Assembly: GCA_001311565.1 (NCBI GenBank) | Contig: BBBM01000002.1 | Location: forward strand, 1 to 64,000 | DNA length: 64,000 bases | Direction: 5' to 3' | Source: Desulfothermus okinawensis JCM 13304 | Lineage (GTDB): Bacteria; Desulfobacterota; Desulfovibrionia; Desulfovibrionales; Desulfothermaceae | Shown: one piece after another, positions 33,324-42,938 of the stretch | How positions within the stretch are numbered: position 1 is the stretch's first letter | Layout: each line of letters starts with the position of its first letter | Made by a program: the position numbers and the translations under genes | Notes under the pieces: model-generated | Told to the model about the DNA's origin: nothing | Databases searched by the model: none | Seen by the model: the letters and a program-made list of their open reading frames with translations, nothing else

Positions 33324-33512
33324 TTAGTTTTTTTTATTTTCTTCCAAAAATTCACAGATCCACTTTTCTTTTAATCTTTCAATATCATCTCTGTATTCTG
33401 ATATATGTGCATAAGATCCACAGTCCCTGCAGACCACTTTACTATTTGCTCACCTTCCCTCAATTTCGGCCCTGCCCCCACAAAAATGGCATTTTAATAA
33501 ATCTGTATTCAT
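33324..33512 (-). CDS. Small zinc-ribbon protein with in-frame TGA
   Basis: About 62 residues: LKCHFCGGRAEIEGR, a TGA codon (33450-33452), then VVCRDCGSYAHISEYRDDI. Two CxxC pairs 16 residues apart resemble Lar-type (restriction alleviation) and similar zinc ribbons. The spacing is normal when TGA counts as one residue, so a plain base substitution or readthrough fits better than an indel. The start ATG adjoins the engB stop. Low certainty that the product is made. Confidence 0.45.
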
Positions 33513-33513
33513 T

Positions 33514-34100
33514 CTACTTTTTAAATACCTCTGTCAAAATATTCATCACCTGTCCTTTGCCCTTTGATGTCTTTGAAGAAAATAAAATTGGTTCTATATT
33601 ATGACCTGAAAAGTCCTGCCAGAAATTTTTGAGCCTTATCTTTGCAGACATCTGTGCCTTATCTTCTTTTGTGAGTATAGGGATTATACTAAAACTCCTA
33701 TCCTTTATGTAATTAAATAGAGTGATATCAGCTTCTTGAGGTGGTATTCTGCTATCAATTAGTAATATAACTCCTTTAATGTAATGGGAATTTTTGTTGA
33801 AATAGGTATCAACAAGCTCTGCCCATTTTTGTCTCTCTTTTTTTGGATGTCTTGGCATACCCATACCCTGGCAAATCCACTAAATATCCTTTAAATCTCT
33901 TTATATAATAAAAGTTTATTGACCTTGTTTTTCCTGGCTTTGAGCTGGTTTTAGCGAGATTTTTTTTGGCTTGATAAACAGTTAATAAAACTGGATTTGC
34001 CCACATTTGAACGGCCAGCTATGGGTATTTGGGGATATTCTACAGGTTGCAATTTGCATATTTCATATATGGTATGTTTTAGTATAAGTTCCAATTTCAT
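33514..34100 (-). CDS. engB: EngB/YsxC, ribosome-biogenesis GTPase
   Basis: A small GTPase of about 195 residues: the P-loop [15 protein letters not shown]2 region [13 protein letters not shown], Walker [11 protein letters not shown], and LTKEDK for the base-specificity (TKxD) motif. EngB binds the large ribosomal subunit during assembly and is usually essential. Breaks at T/A runs near 33963 and 33840. Confidence 0.92.
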
Positions 34101-34206
34101 GGTTTTAATGCTTGCAATTGGTATGTGTGTTAGATTAAACTAACTGATGTTATTAGTGAATCTGGTAAATAAAAAAATATCAAAGGTCAATATTAAAGGG
34201 GGTAAG

Positions 34207-35009
34207 ATGAAGAAGATATTATATTTTTTTGTTAATAGGAGCCTTTGTTGTTGGGGGATGTGCAAAAGTATTGATCAAAAAAAAGCCTGTGGATACTCAA
34301 TATAAGGTATTTAAGGAATTAGTTGATGTGGATGTTACAATGGAAGGAGGAGACAAGACCAATGTTAGTTCAGTGGCAAAAAAAATTAGCTTTAAAAGCG
34401 CAGGAACTAGGGGTGCTCAAAGTAGCAAGAAAATGGTTAAATCAAAGTATTATGTTTAAGTTTGGTAAGTCTAAACAAGGGATGGATCAGAAGGATATTC
34501 GTTTAAATGTTTTTAATATAGATAGTCATCCTTCTTATGACGATGTTACAGGAATTTATGAAGCAAAGTATAAATGTTTAGTAGAACTTGACCCTGTTAT
34601 GAGCCTATCAGGGATAATAACAGGAATTGAAGGGGGTTATTCGCTGGCAACTTCACATATTGCAATTGAATTTAATTTCAGCCCAGAAAAGGATACTTAT
34701 TTTGTTATAGCCAAGAAAAATGAATTTAGTGCAGGAGATTATTATCAGGTGGTTGGACTGGGAAGGATTTACAATAATATTGATAAGGTGTCTCAAGGGG
34801 AGATTTTAACATCAGATAGGGGGATTAATATAGGGGATATGTTTTTTTTGTTAAAGACAAACTTAATGCCAGTAGTGGAAAAAAAAATAGAGAGACCCAA
34901 TGAATCCAAGTTGCCAGTTGTAAAGGTCCATCCAATTTTAGAAAAAAAGGGAAAATGGTCCAAAGGAAATGAAGTAGATCTATTACAGGAGATTATATAT
35001 GTCAGATAA
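34207..35009 (+). CDS. Putative lipoprotein, unknown function
   Basis: The N-terminus is a lipoprotein signal: MKKILYF, hydrophobic core, then the lipobox VVGGC with CAKVLIKKKPVD after it. The rest (about 245 residues) contains GIITGIEGGYSLATSHIAIE and a beta-rich segment ending DLLQEIIYVR; no family is recognised. Breaks near 34228 and 34382. A GGGGG-rich ribosome site precedes the ATG. The 3' end overlaps aroQ by 11 bases, so the two are coupled. Confidence 0.6.
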
Positions 35010-35461
35010 GTATAAAATTTTAATAATAAATGGTCCAAATTTAAGATATATTGGCAAGAGAGAACCTGAAATATATGGAAAGAAAAAGATGCAGGATATT
35101 GTGTTGGAAATGAGTGAATATTTAAAAAAAGGATATCATTGAGAGGGTGGACATGGACCTTTTTCAATCCAATCACGAAGGAGAAATAATAGATAGATTG
35201 GAGAGGGCGTGGTTAGATAAAGTCAATGGGATTGTTATAAATGCTGGGGCCTACACCCATACTTCTCTTGCCATAAGAGACTGTATTTCATGGATTGGTA
35301 TTCCCTGTGTTGAGGTACACATTAGTAATTTGTGGTCAAGGAAAGAAAAAATCAGACATCAAAGTATGCTTTCTTCTAAATGCATAGGTGTTGTTTCAGG
35401 TTTTGGAATCTTTTCATATGTAATGGCAATACTTGCACTGGTGGAATATTTAGACAATTGA
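34999..35461 (+). CDS. aroQ: 3-dehydroquinate dehydratase, type II
   Basis: Family marks in order: ILIINGPNLRYIGKREPEIY (catalytic Tyr region), DLFQSNHEGEIIDRL, IVINAGAYTHTSLAI and CVEVHISN. The enzyme removes water from 3-dehydroquinate in the shikimate pathway. About 153 residues, slightly long but normal. One break at the A7 run near 35130. The start ATG follows AGGAG and overlaps the lipoprotein gene. efp lies about 90 bases downstream. Confidence 0.93.
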
Positions 35462-35553
35462 AATACAGAAGGTTAGAATGAGATGTGGAACATTGACAAC
35501 TGTCTAATTTTCTTTCAAAAAAAGGATGAGAACAAAAAAATAAGGAGGATATT

Positions 35554-36113
35554 CATGTACACCACATCTGATATTCGTAAGGGATTAAAAATTGAGTTTA
35601 AGGGTGAACCATACGAGATAATAGATTTTCTACATGCAAAATATGGCAGGGGTGGGGCCCATATATGGACAAAGTTAAAGAATCTATTAAATGGATCTGT
35701 GATAGAATATACATTTAGGTCTGGGGAAAAAATAGATAGGCCTGATCTGGTCACCAAAGAGGTCCAGTATTTATATCGTGAAGGTGATGAGCTTGTATTT
35801 ATGGACCTTGAGACATATGAGCAGATGTATGTGCCAGCATCTACTTTGGATAAAAAGGTCTTTTTTTTTAAAAGAGGGAGAGACAAATAAGGTCCTCATA
35901 TATAATGGTCAGATAATAGACGTAAATTTGCCTGCAGCGGTGGTGCTGGAGGTGATTGAAACAGAGCCTGGGATTAAGGGAGATACTGTTAGCGGTGCAA
36001 CAAAACCAGCCACTTTAGAAGGTGGGCTTACAGTAAATGTACCTCTTTTTATAAATACAGGAGATAAGGTCAAGGTAGATACTCGGACCTTTGAATATCT
36101 TGGCAGAGAATAG
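35554..36113 (+). CDS. efp: Translation elongation factor P
   Basis: The full EF-P fold is present: [29 protein letters not shown] at the end, and the domain 2 segment [22 protein letters not shown] rescues ribosomes stalled at polyproline. The domain 1 tip loop reads [11 protein letters not shown], whereas most relatives have KPGKGGA; the modified Lys position is Arg and the Pro is Tyr. Start ATG with AGGAGG. One break at the T9 run near 35866; with eight T the frame reads [14 protein letters not shown], as expected. About 186 residues. Confidence 0.93.
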
Positions 36114-36122
36114 TACTTTCTT

Positions 36123-38342
36123 ATGGAGAAAAGTAGTTATGGAAACAAATTGGTCAGGGAAATTTGCTCCCTGACTCTTTTATTTATCTGCTTTTTTTTA
36201 TTTCTGTCCATATCTTCTTATTCCCCCAGTGATCCTTCCTTTAACGTTGCAGCATCTGCAACAAGGGTAAAAAAATTATGGTGGAATAGTGGGTGCCTAT
36301 TTGGGAGGGCTTTTAGTGGAATTGTTCGGCAATGTGGCGTGGTGTGTTCCTTTTTTTGTTTTTGTGGGTTGGTCTTTGTGGTTTTTTTAAGTCTCTTATG
36401 GTCAAATGGTACAGGGTTGTTGGCATTGTCTTTATTTTGTTGTTTCTTTTGATGTTTTTTTGGATCAAAATTTGGAGGTTCTATTTATATTGGACACATA
36501 CACGGAGGGGGATATATTGGTGATTGGCTTTATTCTTTGAGTTATAGATATTTAAGCTTGGGTGGTACTTTACTTGTATGTATTTTTTTTTATTGTAACA
36601 GGTATCCAGCTCATATTTTGGTTTTTATGGAGAGATATATTTGAAAAGATTTTCTATGGTACAACATATATATTGGGGTATCTAAAAAAAAATAGTTACA
36701 TCATTGGTCAATTTGTTCTCAAAAACGTCAGCATTTAGAAATGACCCAAAATATAAAGTAAAAAAAAGATTACAAAGTAACTTCTCAAGAAAAAAAAGGA
36801 AAATATACCCATTGAGAATTCAGCAGATAAGGAAGTTAAAAAAAGATGAAAAATTAAAATTAAATATTAAGTCCCAGGGAAAAATAGCCCTAGATTATAA
36901 AAGGGAGTATCCCTCTTTGGAACTTCTTGATCCAGTAAAAAAAGCAAAAAGCGGACGCCGATGCTAAGTATTTTGAAGAGATCTCCAATAGGTTAATTGC
37001 CTGTTTGCAGGACTTTGGAATACATGGAGAGCTACTTAATATAAAACCTGGACCTGTAGTAACTGTGTTTGAATTTCGTCCAGCTCCTGGGATAAAGATA
37101 AGTAAGATAGCCCAGTTGAACAATGATCTTGCATTGGCCCTTAAAGCAGTTGCCGTTAGAATTGAGGCCCCAATCCCTGGAAAAGACTATATTGGAATAG
37201 AGATTCCAAATAGAAAAAGGGAGACAGTTTTTTTTCAGGGAAATAGTTGAATCAGATGTTTTTCAGAAAAATAAAGGTGTACTGCCAATAGTATTGGGCC
37301 AAGATATCCTTGGGAGACCAAGGGTAGAAGACCTTGCTAAAATGCCCCATCTCCTTGTTGCTGGTGCCACTGGTGCAGGAAAAAGCGTATGTTTAAATTC
37401 CATAATAATTAGTTTACTCATGCGTTTTTCTCCAGATGAGGTGAAGTTTCTCTTGATTGACCCAAAGAGGATTGAAATGTCCTCTTATTCATCCCTTCCC
37501 CATTTGCTCCATCCAGTGGTAGTGGACATGGAACTCGCCAAGACAGCTTTAGAGTGGGCAGAGAGTGAAATGGATAATAGGTACGATAAGATGGCAAAAG
37601 TGGGAGCCAGGAATGTATATGGTTACAATGAAATAATCAGAAGAGAAATGGAAGAATACCCTGATTTAGAACATATGCCCTATATTGTTATTGTAATTGA
37701 TGAGATGGCAGACCTTATGTTAACAGCAGGCAAGGAGGCAGAGACAAAAATAATTAGACTTGCCCAGCTTGCAAGGGCTGCTGGAATCCATTTGATTCTG
37801 GCAACCCAAAGACCATCTGTAGACGTGGTGACAGGGCTAATTAAGGCAAATTTTCCAGCAAGGGTGGCATTTCAGGTCACTTCAAAACATGATTCAAGGA
37901 CCATTTTAGATAATATGGGTGCAGAAAACCTATTGGGAAAAGGTGACATGCTCTTTAAACCACCGGCAGGTAGAATCCAGAGGATACATGGGGCATATAT
38001 AAGTGATGGAGAGATAAATAGGATTATTAAATTTTGGGAAAATAAATATCCAAAAAAAAGAACATATGGATTTAAAAGAGTGGAAGATAGAGAAGGAGCA
38101 GAGTAAAAGGGTGGATGGAGGAGATGATGGGTTCAGTGATCCACTGTACCAGGATGCGGTTAAGTTTGTGATGGAACAAGATAGGATTTCCATATCCATG
38201 TTGCAGCGATATTTGAGGATAGGTTTTAATAAGGCCGCAAGGTTTATAGAGATGATGGAAAGAGATGGAATTATAGGACCACAGGAGGGTAGTAAGCCCA
38301 GGGCAGTAATTAAAAAAAACAAATGGAGTAGGGGGGGTATGA
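36123..38342 (+). CDS. ftsK: DNA translocase FtsK/SpoIIIE
   Basis: Four N-terminal membrane helices (from ICSLTLLFICFFLFLSISSY), a short basic linker, then the motor domain: HLLVAGATGAGKSVCLNS (Walker A), VIVIDEMADLML (Walker B), LATQRPSVDVVTGLIKANFP and MLFKPPAGRIQRIHGAYI. The C-terminal winged-helix gamma domain (QDRISISMLQRYLRIGFNKA) reads KOPS-type polarity sequences. About 740 residues, short linker. Many breaks in the N-terminal third (36270-36970) and at 37230, 38060 and 38310. Moves the terminus DNA at division. The stop overlaps the next gene's ATG. Confidence 0.93.
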
Positions 38343-38956
38343 TAAAAAAAAGATATTGCCAATATGCACGAAACAGCACAGATAATTTTGGAAAAGGCCC
38401 ACGATCTCTTTGTGGAAAAGGGTTATGAACGCTCTTCAATGAGAGAGATAGCTGAGAGGGTGGGAATAAGCAAAGCAGCCCTATACCACCATTTTAAAAA
38501 CAAGGAAGAGATTTTATTTACCCTTTGTGTAAAGGCAGGCGAGATAATAAATGAAGACATGAGACAGGCTATTTTTAGAAGTGAAACTCAGTATGCCAAT
38601 GTTAGGGACCAGCTTATAAATATTTTATACGACTATACCACTGGATATTTAAGACACAAAAATTTTAACAAGGTTTTGTTTTTTTGAAATTGAATCTCTT
38701 CCTCCAGAGAAAAGGGAAATAATAGTAAATTATGAAAGGTCCAATGTGGCCCAGTTTAAAAATTACTTGAGGAGGATAATGGATCAGGGCAAGATAAAAA
38801 AGACAAATATAACAGTTCTCACCTTCTGCTTTTTTTGCCACAGTCCAGTGGCTTTATTTCTGGTATAAAAAGGATGGGTCCTTGAGTATTAAAGAGATAA
38901 TTGAATATATTGTTGATTATTTTTTGTACGGGATTATTGGGGAGGAAGAAAAATAA
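38339..38956 (+). CDS. TetR/AcrR-family regulator
   Basis: The N-terminal helix-turn-helix domain is typical (MREIAERVGISKAALYHHFK, then NKEEILFTLC). A variable C-terminal ligand domain follows (SLPPEKREIIVNYE, ending YFLYGIIGEEEK). About 205 residues after healing breaks at an A8 run near 38345 and at 38682 and 38830. The ATG at 38339 overlaps the ftsK TGA (ATGA), though MHETAQ at 38364 is an alternative start. YHHF-type TetR regulators often sense acyl-CoA, so it is a candidate for the palindromes before the lipid operon; this is inference. Confidence 0.82.
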
Positions 38957-39131
38957 AAGGAACGCAGTTATTTAATTAAATAGGGGTTAATTGTGCGTGG
39001 ATTTTCTTTGAAGTTTAAATTGATCTAAGTTATATATTATATTTTTACGTGTACAGTTTGGCCATATATAATTTTGGATTTAGGTATCAATTGGAAATGA
39101 TAAACTGAGCAAAAATTTTTTGGAGTTTGAA

Positions 39132-40493
39132 ATGAATGATGTAAAGGTAATCTTAAACGCTCAAGATATGCCAACTAATTGGTATAATATTTTGCCTGAC
39201 CTCCCAACACCTATGTCTCCTCCCCTTCATCCAGGGACTAAATCTCCTGTTTCACCAGATGATTTAAAGGAAATATTTCCCATGGGCCTTATTTTGCAGG
39301 AGGTAAGTGATAAGCGGGAGATCAAGATTCCACAAGAGGTTTTAGAACGATACATTATATGGAGACCAACTCCCCTTCGTAGGGCGAGAAACCTTGAAAA
39401 ATTTTTAGATACCCCTGCAAAGATTTATTTTAAAGATGAGTCAGTCTCTCCTCCAGGGAGTCATAAACCAAACACCGCAATCCCTCAAGCTTATTACAAT
39501 AAACTGGAAAACACCAAAAAGATATGTACTGAAACTGGAGCAGGGCAATGGGGAAGTGCCCTTTCCTTTGCATGTGCTCAATTTGGGATTGAGTGTGAGG
39601 TCTTTATGGTAAGGGTGAGTTATGATCAAAAGCCCTATAGGAAAATAATGATGCAGACCTGGGGTGCTACTTGTATTCCCAGTCCAAGCGATCTTACAAA
39701 GGTAGGCAGGGAAATCCTGGAAAAGGACCCAGATTCTCCTGGCAGTTTAGGTATTGCTATTAGTGAGGCCATTGAGAGGGCAGTTGGAGACAAATTAACC
39801 AAGTATGCCCTTGGAAGTGTACTCAATCATGTCTTGCTCCATCAGACTGTAATTGGACTTGAAGCCAAGAAGCAATTGGATTTAATTGGAGAGAAGCCAG
39901 ATGTAATTATTGGTTGCGCTGGTGGAGGAAGTAATTTTGCAGGCCTTGCACTTCCATTTGCAAGGGATAAAATAAACGGGGATAAGATAGAAATATATGC
40001 AGTTGAGCCAGCCTCTTGTCCAACAATGACCAGGGGCAGGTATATGTATGACTTTGGTGATGTGGCAAAGAGCACACCACTTCTTCCAATGCACACACTT
40101 GGACACTCCTTTATGCCTCCTCCAGTGCATGCAGGTGGACTTAGGTATCATGGCATGGCACCAATTGTCAGCAAATTAGTGAAAGAGAATTTGGTTTCCC
40201 CTGTGTCTGTGGCACAATTGGATACATTTAAGGCAGGTATTACCTGGGCAAGGTGTGAAGGATTTATCCCAGCACCAGAGACCACCCATGCAATTTGTTA
40301 TGTAATTGAAGAGGCCAAAAAGGCCAAAGATGAGGGCAAGGAAAAGACAATTGTGTTTACATACAGTGGACATGGTCTAGTTGATATGGCAGCCTATGAA
40401 GCGTATTTGTCAGGTCGACTTTCAAATTATTCTCTTTCAGATGACGATATTGAAAAGGCCCTGGAAGAGCTTAGACAACTGCCAAAACCTTAG
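39132..40493 (+). CDS. trpB2: Tryptophan synthase beta chain-like, TrpB2 type
   Basis: An intact ORF of about 453 residues. PLP lysine segment [25 protein letters not shown], the phosphate-binding [15 protein letters not shown] and the C-terminal [16 protein letters not shown]. The long N-terminus ([16 protein letters not shown]) and [15 protein letters not shown] are TrpB2 marks. TrpB2 makes tryptophan from indole and serine and is common in archaea and anaerobic bacteria. I choose ATG 39132 with GGAG upstream; a TTG at 39120 is possible. Not near a trp operon. It has no runs above six A/T and no frame break. Confidence 0.93.
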   Translation: MNDVKVILNAQDMPTNWYNILPDLPTPMSPPLHPGTKSPVSPDDLKEIFPMGLILQEVSDKREIKIPQEVLERYIIWRPTPLRRARNLEKFLDTPAKIYFKDESVSPPGSHKPNTAIPQAYYNKLENTKKICTETGAGQWGSALSFACAQFGIECEVFMVRVSYDQKPYRKIMMQTWGATCIPSPSDLTKVGREILEKDPDSPGSLGIAISEAIERAVGDKLTKYALGSVLNHVLLHQTVIGLEAKKQLDLIGEKPDVIIGCAGGGSNFAGLALPFARDKINGDKIEIYAVEPASCPTMTRGRYMYDFGDVAKSTPLLPMHTLGHSFMPPPVHAGGLRYHGMAPIVSKLVKENLVSPVSVAQLDTFKAGITWARCEGFIPAPETTHAICYVIEEAKKAKDEGKEKTIVFTYSGHGLVDMAAYEAYLSGRLSNYSLSDDDIEKALEELRQLPKP

Positions 40494-40501
40494 GTTTTTT
40501 T

Positions 40502-40744
40502 ATGGAAGGGATTTTAGATAAAATAGTTAAAAGATGTCCCAGATTGGGACATGAGCTAAGTATAAAATACTGTTTAAGGGAGAAGGGAAATCTTCCTTGT
40601 GATCGACTTCTGGTCTGCTGGGGAGATTCCCCTTCCCTTGTTAAGCTGTTTGAACGACTGTTAGGAGAAAAGGCGATCAGACCTTTAGGCCACAAACCCA
40701 AGGACAAACTCATAGAACTTACAGACAGGGTGAAAAAAAATTAA
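40502..40744 (+). CDS. Small Cys-containing conserved protein
   Basis: An 80-residue ORF that starts 8 bases after trpB2. Cysteines are spread along it (VKRCPRLGHE, YCLREKGNLPCDRLLVCW). Small RCPRLG...PC...C proteins of this kind are common beside metabolic genes in sulfate reducers; the function is unknown. A metal-binding role is possible. Confidence 0.6.
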   Translation: MEGILDKIVKRCPRLGHELSIKYCLREKGNLPCDRLLVCWGDSPSLVKLFERLLGEKAIRPLGHKPKDKLIELTDRVKKN

Positions 40745-40763
40745 ACAATATAGTGGGGTAGAT

Positions 40764-41843
40764 ATGTACAGTGCAAACGAGTTATATAAATTTTTTTAAT
40801 GACATCTATAAAGGGAGGGTAAAGTCCATTTCCTTAGATGAGTTTGGTAAGCAAAAAGGCGAGGTGTTAAAGGATTTTGGTTATGGAAAGCCCATTATTG
40901 TGAAGATAGAGTTTAAAGATGGAGAGGAAAAAGATGTGGTTATTTCCACTATGAGAGGAGATGAGTATGGTCACCAATATTACTGGGATAGGGCCAGAAT
41001 ACTTATGTTCCAGTATGAAACTGGTGGGAAATTAGATAAACATGTACCTCCAGTTGCATTAGGATATATGTCTGGGCATGGGCTTACTGCTGTTAAGGAC
41101 GTCAAAGAATTTTTCATTGTGAGTGAAAAAGTGAATGGAGAGGATTATTATCTCAGTTTGGACAGGATAAAGAAGGGAGACTTCAGGCATGAAGATCTGG
41201 AATTTGTAAAAAAGCTTTCAAGGTATCTAGCCAAAATACATTCTCAAAAATTTGAGCAAGACGATTTATATATCAGGAGGGTAAGAAATTTAATAGGAGA
41301 TTGTGAGTGTATTTTTGGGATAATTGATGGTTATCCCTATCCATATGATGATTATCCAGAAGAAAAGTTCATTGCACTTGAAAAAGAACTTATTCAGTGG
41401 AGGTGGAAATTAAAAAAAGTATTGTAATCGCTTATGTGTAGTACACGGAGATTTCCATCCATGGAATGTCCTTGTGACAGACAGTGGCGATTTTTGGGTA
41501 CTGGACAGGAGCAGAGGAGAATATGGTGATGCAGCGGATGATGTCTCCACAATGGCATGTAATTATCTTTTATATGGTCTCTATGATAAACCAGAATTAA
41601 CAGGTCCTTTTGAGAAGATGTACATGACATTTTTTTGAAGAATATTTATCTCTCACTAATGATACAGAGATGTTGGAGGTGATTGGCCCATTCTTTGTTT
41701 TCAGGGCCCTGGTTATAGCTTCACCAAAATGGTATCCAGGTCATCCCAAACAAGTGAGAGATGGACTTTTTAGGTTTATGGAGAATATTTTAAAAGAGGA
41801 CAAATTTGATTATGCCAATGTAAACAAATATATGCAGGGGTAG
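40764..41843 (+). CDS. Aminoglycoside phosphotransferase-fold kinase
   Basis: About 355 residues. The catalytic loop VVHGDFHPWNVLV and the metal site WVLDRSRGEYGDAADDV belong to the APH/ChoK kinase superfamily; an N-lobe with PIIVKIEFKDGEEKDVVI precedes. The true substrate is unknown and resistance is unlikely to be its role. Breaks near 40793, 41410 and 41630. The next gene, an adenylylsulfate-kinase-like P-loop protein, starts 3 bases after its stop, and the two families occur fused in other bacteria. Confidence 0.8.
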
Positions 41844-41846
41844 TAA

Positions 41847-42432
41847 ATGGGAAGTAGAGGATACTGTTTTTGGTTTGTTGGGCTACCTGGATGTGGAAAG
41901 TCTTCAATTAGTAAAAGGGTGTATGAAAGTCTTTTGGATAAAGGTATAGATGTGGTATATCTGGAAATGGATAAACTTAGGAAAAAAATATTTTCCAAGC
42001 CCCGAATACACCGCTCAAGAGAGGGAAAAGGCCTATGAGCTGTTTGTAGAAGACGCATACAGGGAATTTTCGCAGGGCAGAGTGGTTATTATGGACGGCA
42101 CAGCTTACAAGGTTGAGATGAGGCGTCTTGCAAGGCAGAAAATGGGTGATAGATTTTTTGAGATGTATATTAAGTGTAAGTTGGAGACAGCAATAAAAAG
42201 GGAATCTGTAAGGGAAAATGGATATGTTATGGCACAGTTGTATGAAAAGGCCCTGGATAGAAAAAAAACAGGTATGCAATACCCAGGACTTGGAGAAGTG
42301 ATTGGGGTTGATGTGCCATTTGAAGAGGACAAAAGTTGTGAGTTTGTGTTGGAAAATGATGAAATTGAGTTAAATAGGGCAGTTTTTATTTGTCTTGGAT
42401 TTATTGAAAAATCCTTGCTCCACAAGGATTAA
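41847..42432 (+). CDS. Adenylylsulfate kinase-like P-loop kinase
   Basis: The P-loop FVGLPGCGKSSISKRVYESL is followed by VVYLEMDKLRK, TAQEREKAYELFVEDA and VVIMDGTAYKVEMR. This is the APS kinase (CysC)-like group, but RDxF-type APS motifs are not clear, so sulfation of APS is uncertain. About 195 residues; one break at an A7 run near 41983. Paired with the APH-fold kinase, which suggests joint modification of one metabolite. Confidence 0.75.
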
Positions 42433-42531
42433 CAATTTAAATACATATTGACTTAAGATATTTTTGTATACATAATAAATAAAAAAGTTCTTTGACAATT
42501 TTCAAGGGCCGTGTCCTTTGGGGTTTTGGGA

Positions 42532-42620
42532 TTTATAAAGCCAAACCTGGGGTAACCCAGGGACGGAAAGCCACGGGCCCAGCACTTAGTTTAAAAGTGT
42601 TGGGTAGCCGGGTTGCCCAC
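42532..42620 (+). ncRNA. c-di-GMP-I (GEMM) riboswitch, copy 1
   Basis: GEMM-I core: GCCAAACC (42540-42547), P2 hairpin CTGGG-GTAA-CCCAG, GGACGGAAAGCC, a P3 hairpin with GGGCCCAGCAC / GTGTTGGGTAGCC and closing GGGTTGCC (42610-42617). The GTAA tetraloop is the GNRA loop that docks to P3. In an ungapped alignment to Vc2 RNA the base equivalent to G20 is G, as expected for c-di-GMP rather than cGAMP recognition. Its P1 pairing is weak. Confidence 0.88.
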
Positions 42621-42623
42621 TTC

Positions 42624-42714
42624 CTGTAGGCCAAACCAGGGGTAACCCTGGGACGGAAAGCCAACGGGCCCAGTATTTATTAATTTAAGTACTGGGTGGC
42701 CGGGTTGCCTACAG
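42624..42714 (+). ncRNA. c-di-GMP-I (GEMM) riboswitch, copy 2
   Basis: Complete aptamer with a clear P1 of 8 base pairs: CTGTAGGC (42624-42631) with GCCTACAG (42707-42714). P2 is CAGGG-GTAA-CCCTG, then GGACGGAAAGCC, P3 with CCCAGTA / TACTGGG, and GGGTTGCC. It begins 6 bases after copy 1 and is identical over 81 bases to copy 4. Confidence 0.93.
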
Positions 42715-42737
42715 CGAACCTACAGACCTTAACTAAA

Positions 42738-42815
42738 AACTTCAGCCAAACCATGGGCAACCATGGGACGGAAAGCCACGGGTCCTGTGTAAGCAGGATA
42801 GCCGGGTTGCCTCCT
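42738..42815 (+). ncRNA. c-di-GMP-I (GEMM) riboswitch, copy 3
   Basis: GCCAAACC (42745-42752), P2 CATGG-GCAA-CCATG with a GNRA loop, GGACGGAAAGCC, a shortened P3 (GGTCCTGTG / AGCAGGATAGCC), then GGGTTGCC (42804-42811). It is the most diverged copy. The following CTCCTATTAGGAG forms a small hairpin between copies 3 and 4. Confidence 0.88.
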
Positions 42816-42822
42816 ATTAGGA

Positions 42823-42930
42823 GCTTGCCAAACCAGGGGTAACCCTGGGACGGAAAGCCAACGGGCCCAGTATTTATTAATTTAAGTACTGGGTGGCCGG
42901 GTTGCCTGTAGGTTTGCGCTGTAGACAGGA
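42823..42930 (+). ncRNA. c-di-GMP-I (GEMM) riboswitch, copy 4, with expression platform
   Basis: Same core as copy 2 (81 identical bases, 42827-42907). Downstream, CCTGT next to the core could pair with ACAGG, which overlaps the ribosome site (AGGAGG, 42927-42932) of the following gene. This suggests control of translation by exchange between P1 and that pairing. The switching model is inference; the aptamer match is direct. Confidence 0.9.
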
Positions 42931-42938
42931 GGTGGATT

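Noticed and set aside
40764-41843. Antibiotic-resistance aminoglycoside phosphotransferase
   Set aside because: The APH fold is shared by many metabolic kinases. Chromosomal context and pairing with an APS-kinase-like protein give no support for resistance.
41847-42432. APS kinase for assimilatory sulfate activation (cysC)
   Set aside because: Only the P-loop and general fold match; no sulfate-assimilation neighbours and APS-specific residues are unclear.
42532-42930. Tandem repeats that might suggest a CRISPR array
   Set aside because: Units are about 80-90 bases with conserved stems and a GEMM core; spacers are not unique and of regular short length. They are riboswitches.
42532-42930. 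cGAMP (GEMM-Ib) specificity, suggested by GGACGGAAAGCC and GCCGGGTTGCC as in Geobacter
   Set aside because: In ungapped alignment to Vc2 the discriminating base equivalent to position 20 is G in all four copies, whereas cGAMP-type RNAs have A. Binding tests would decide.
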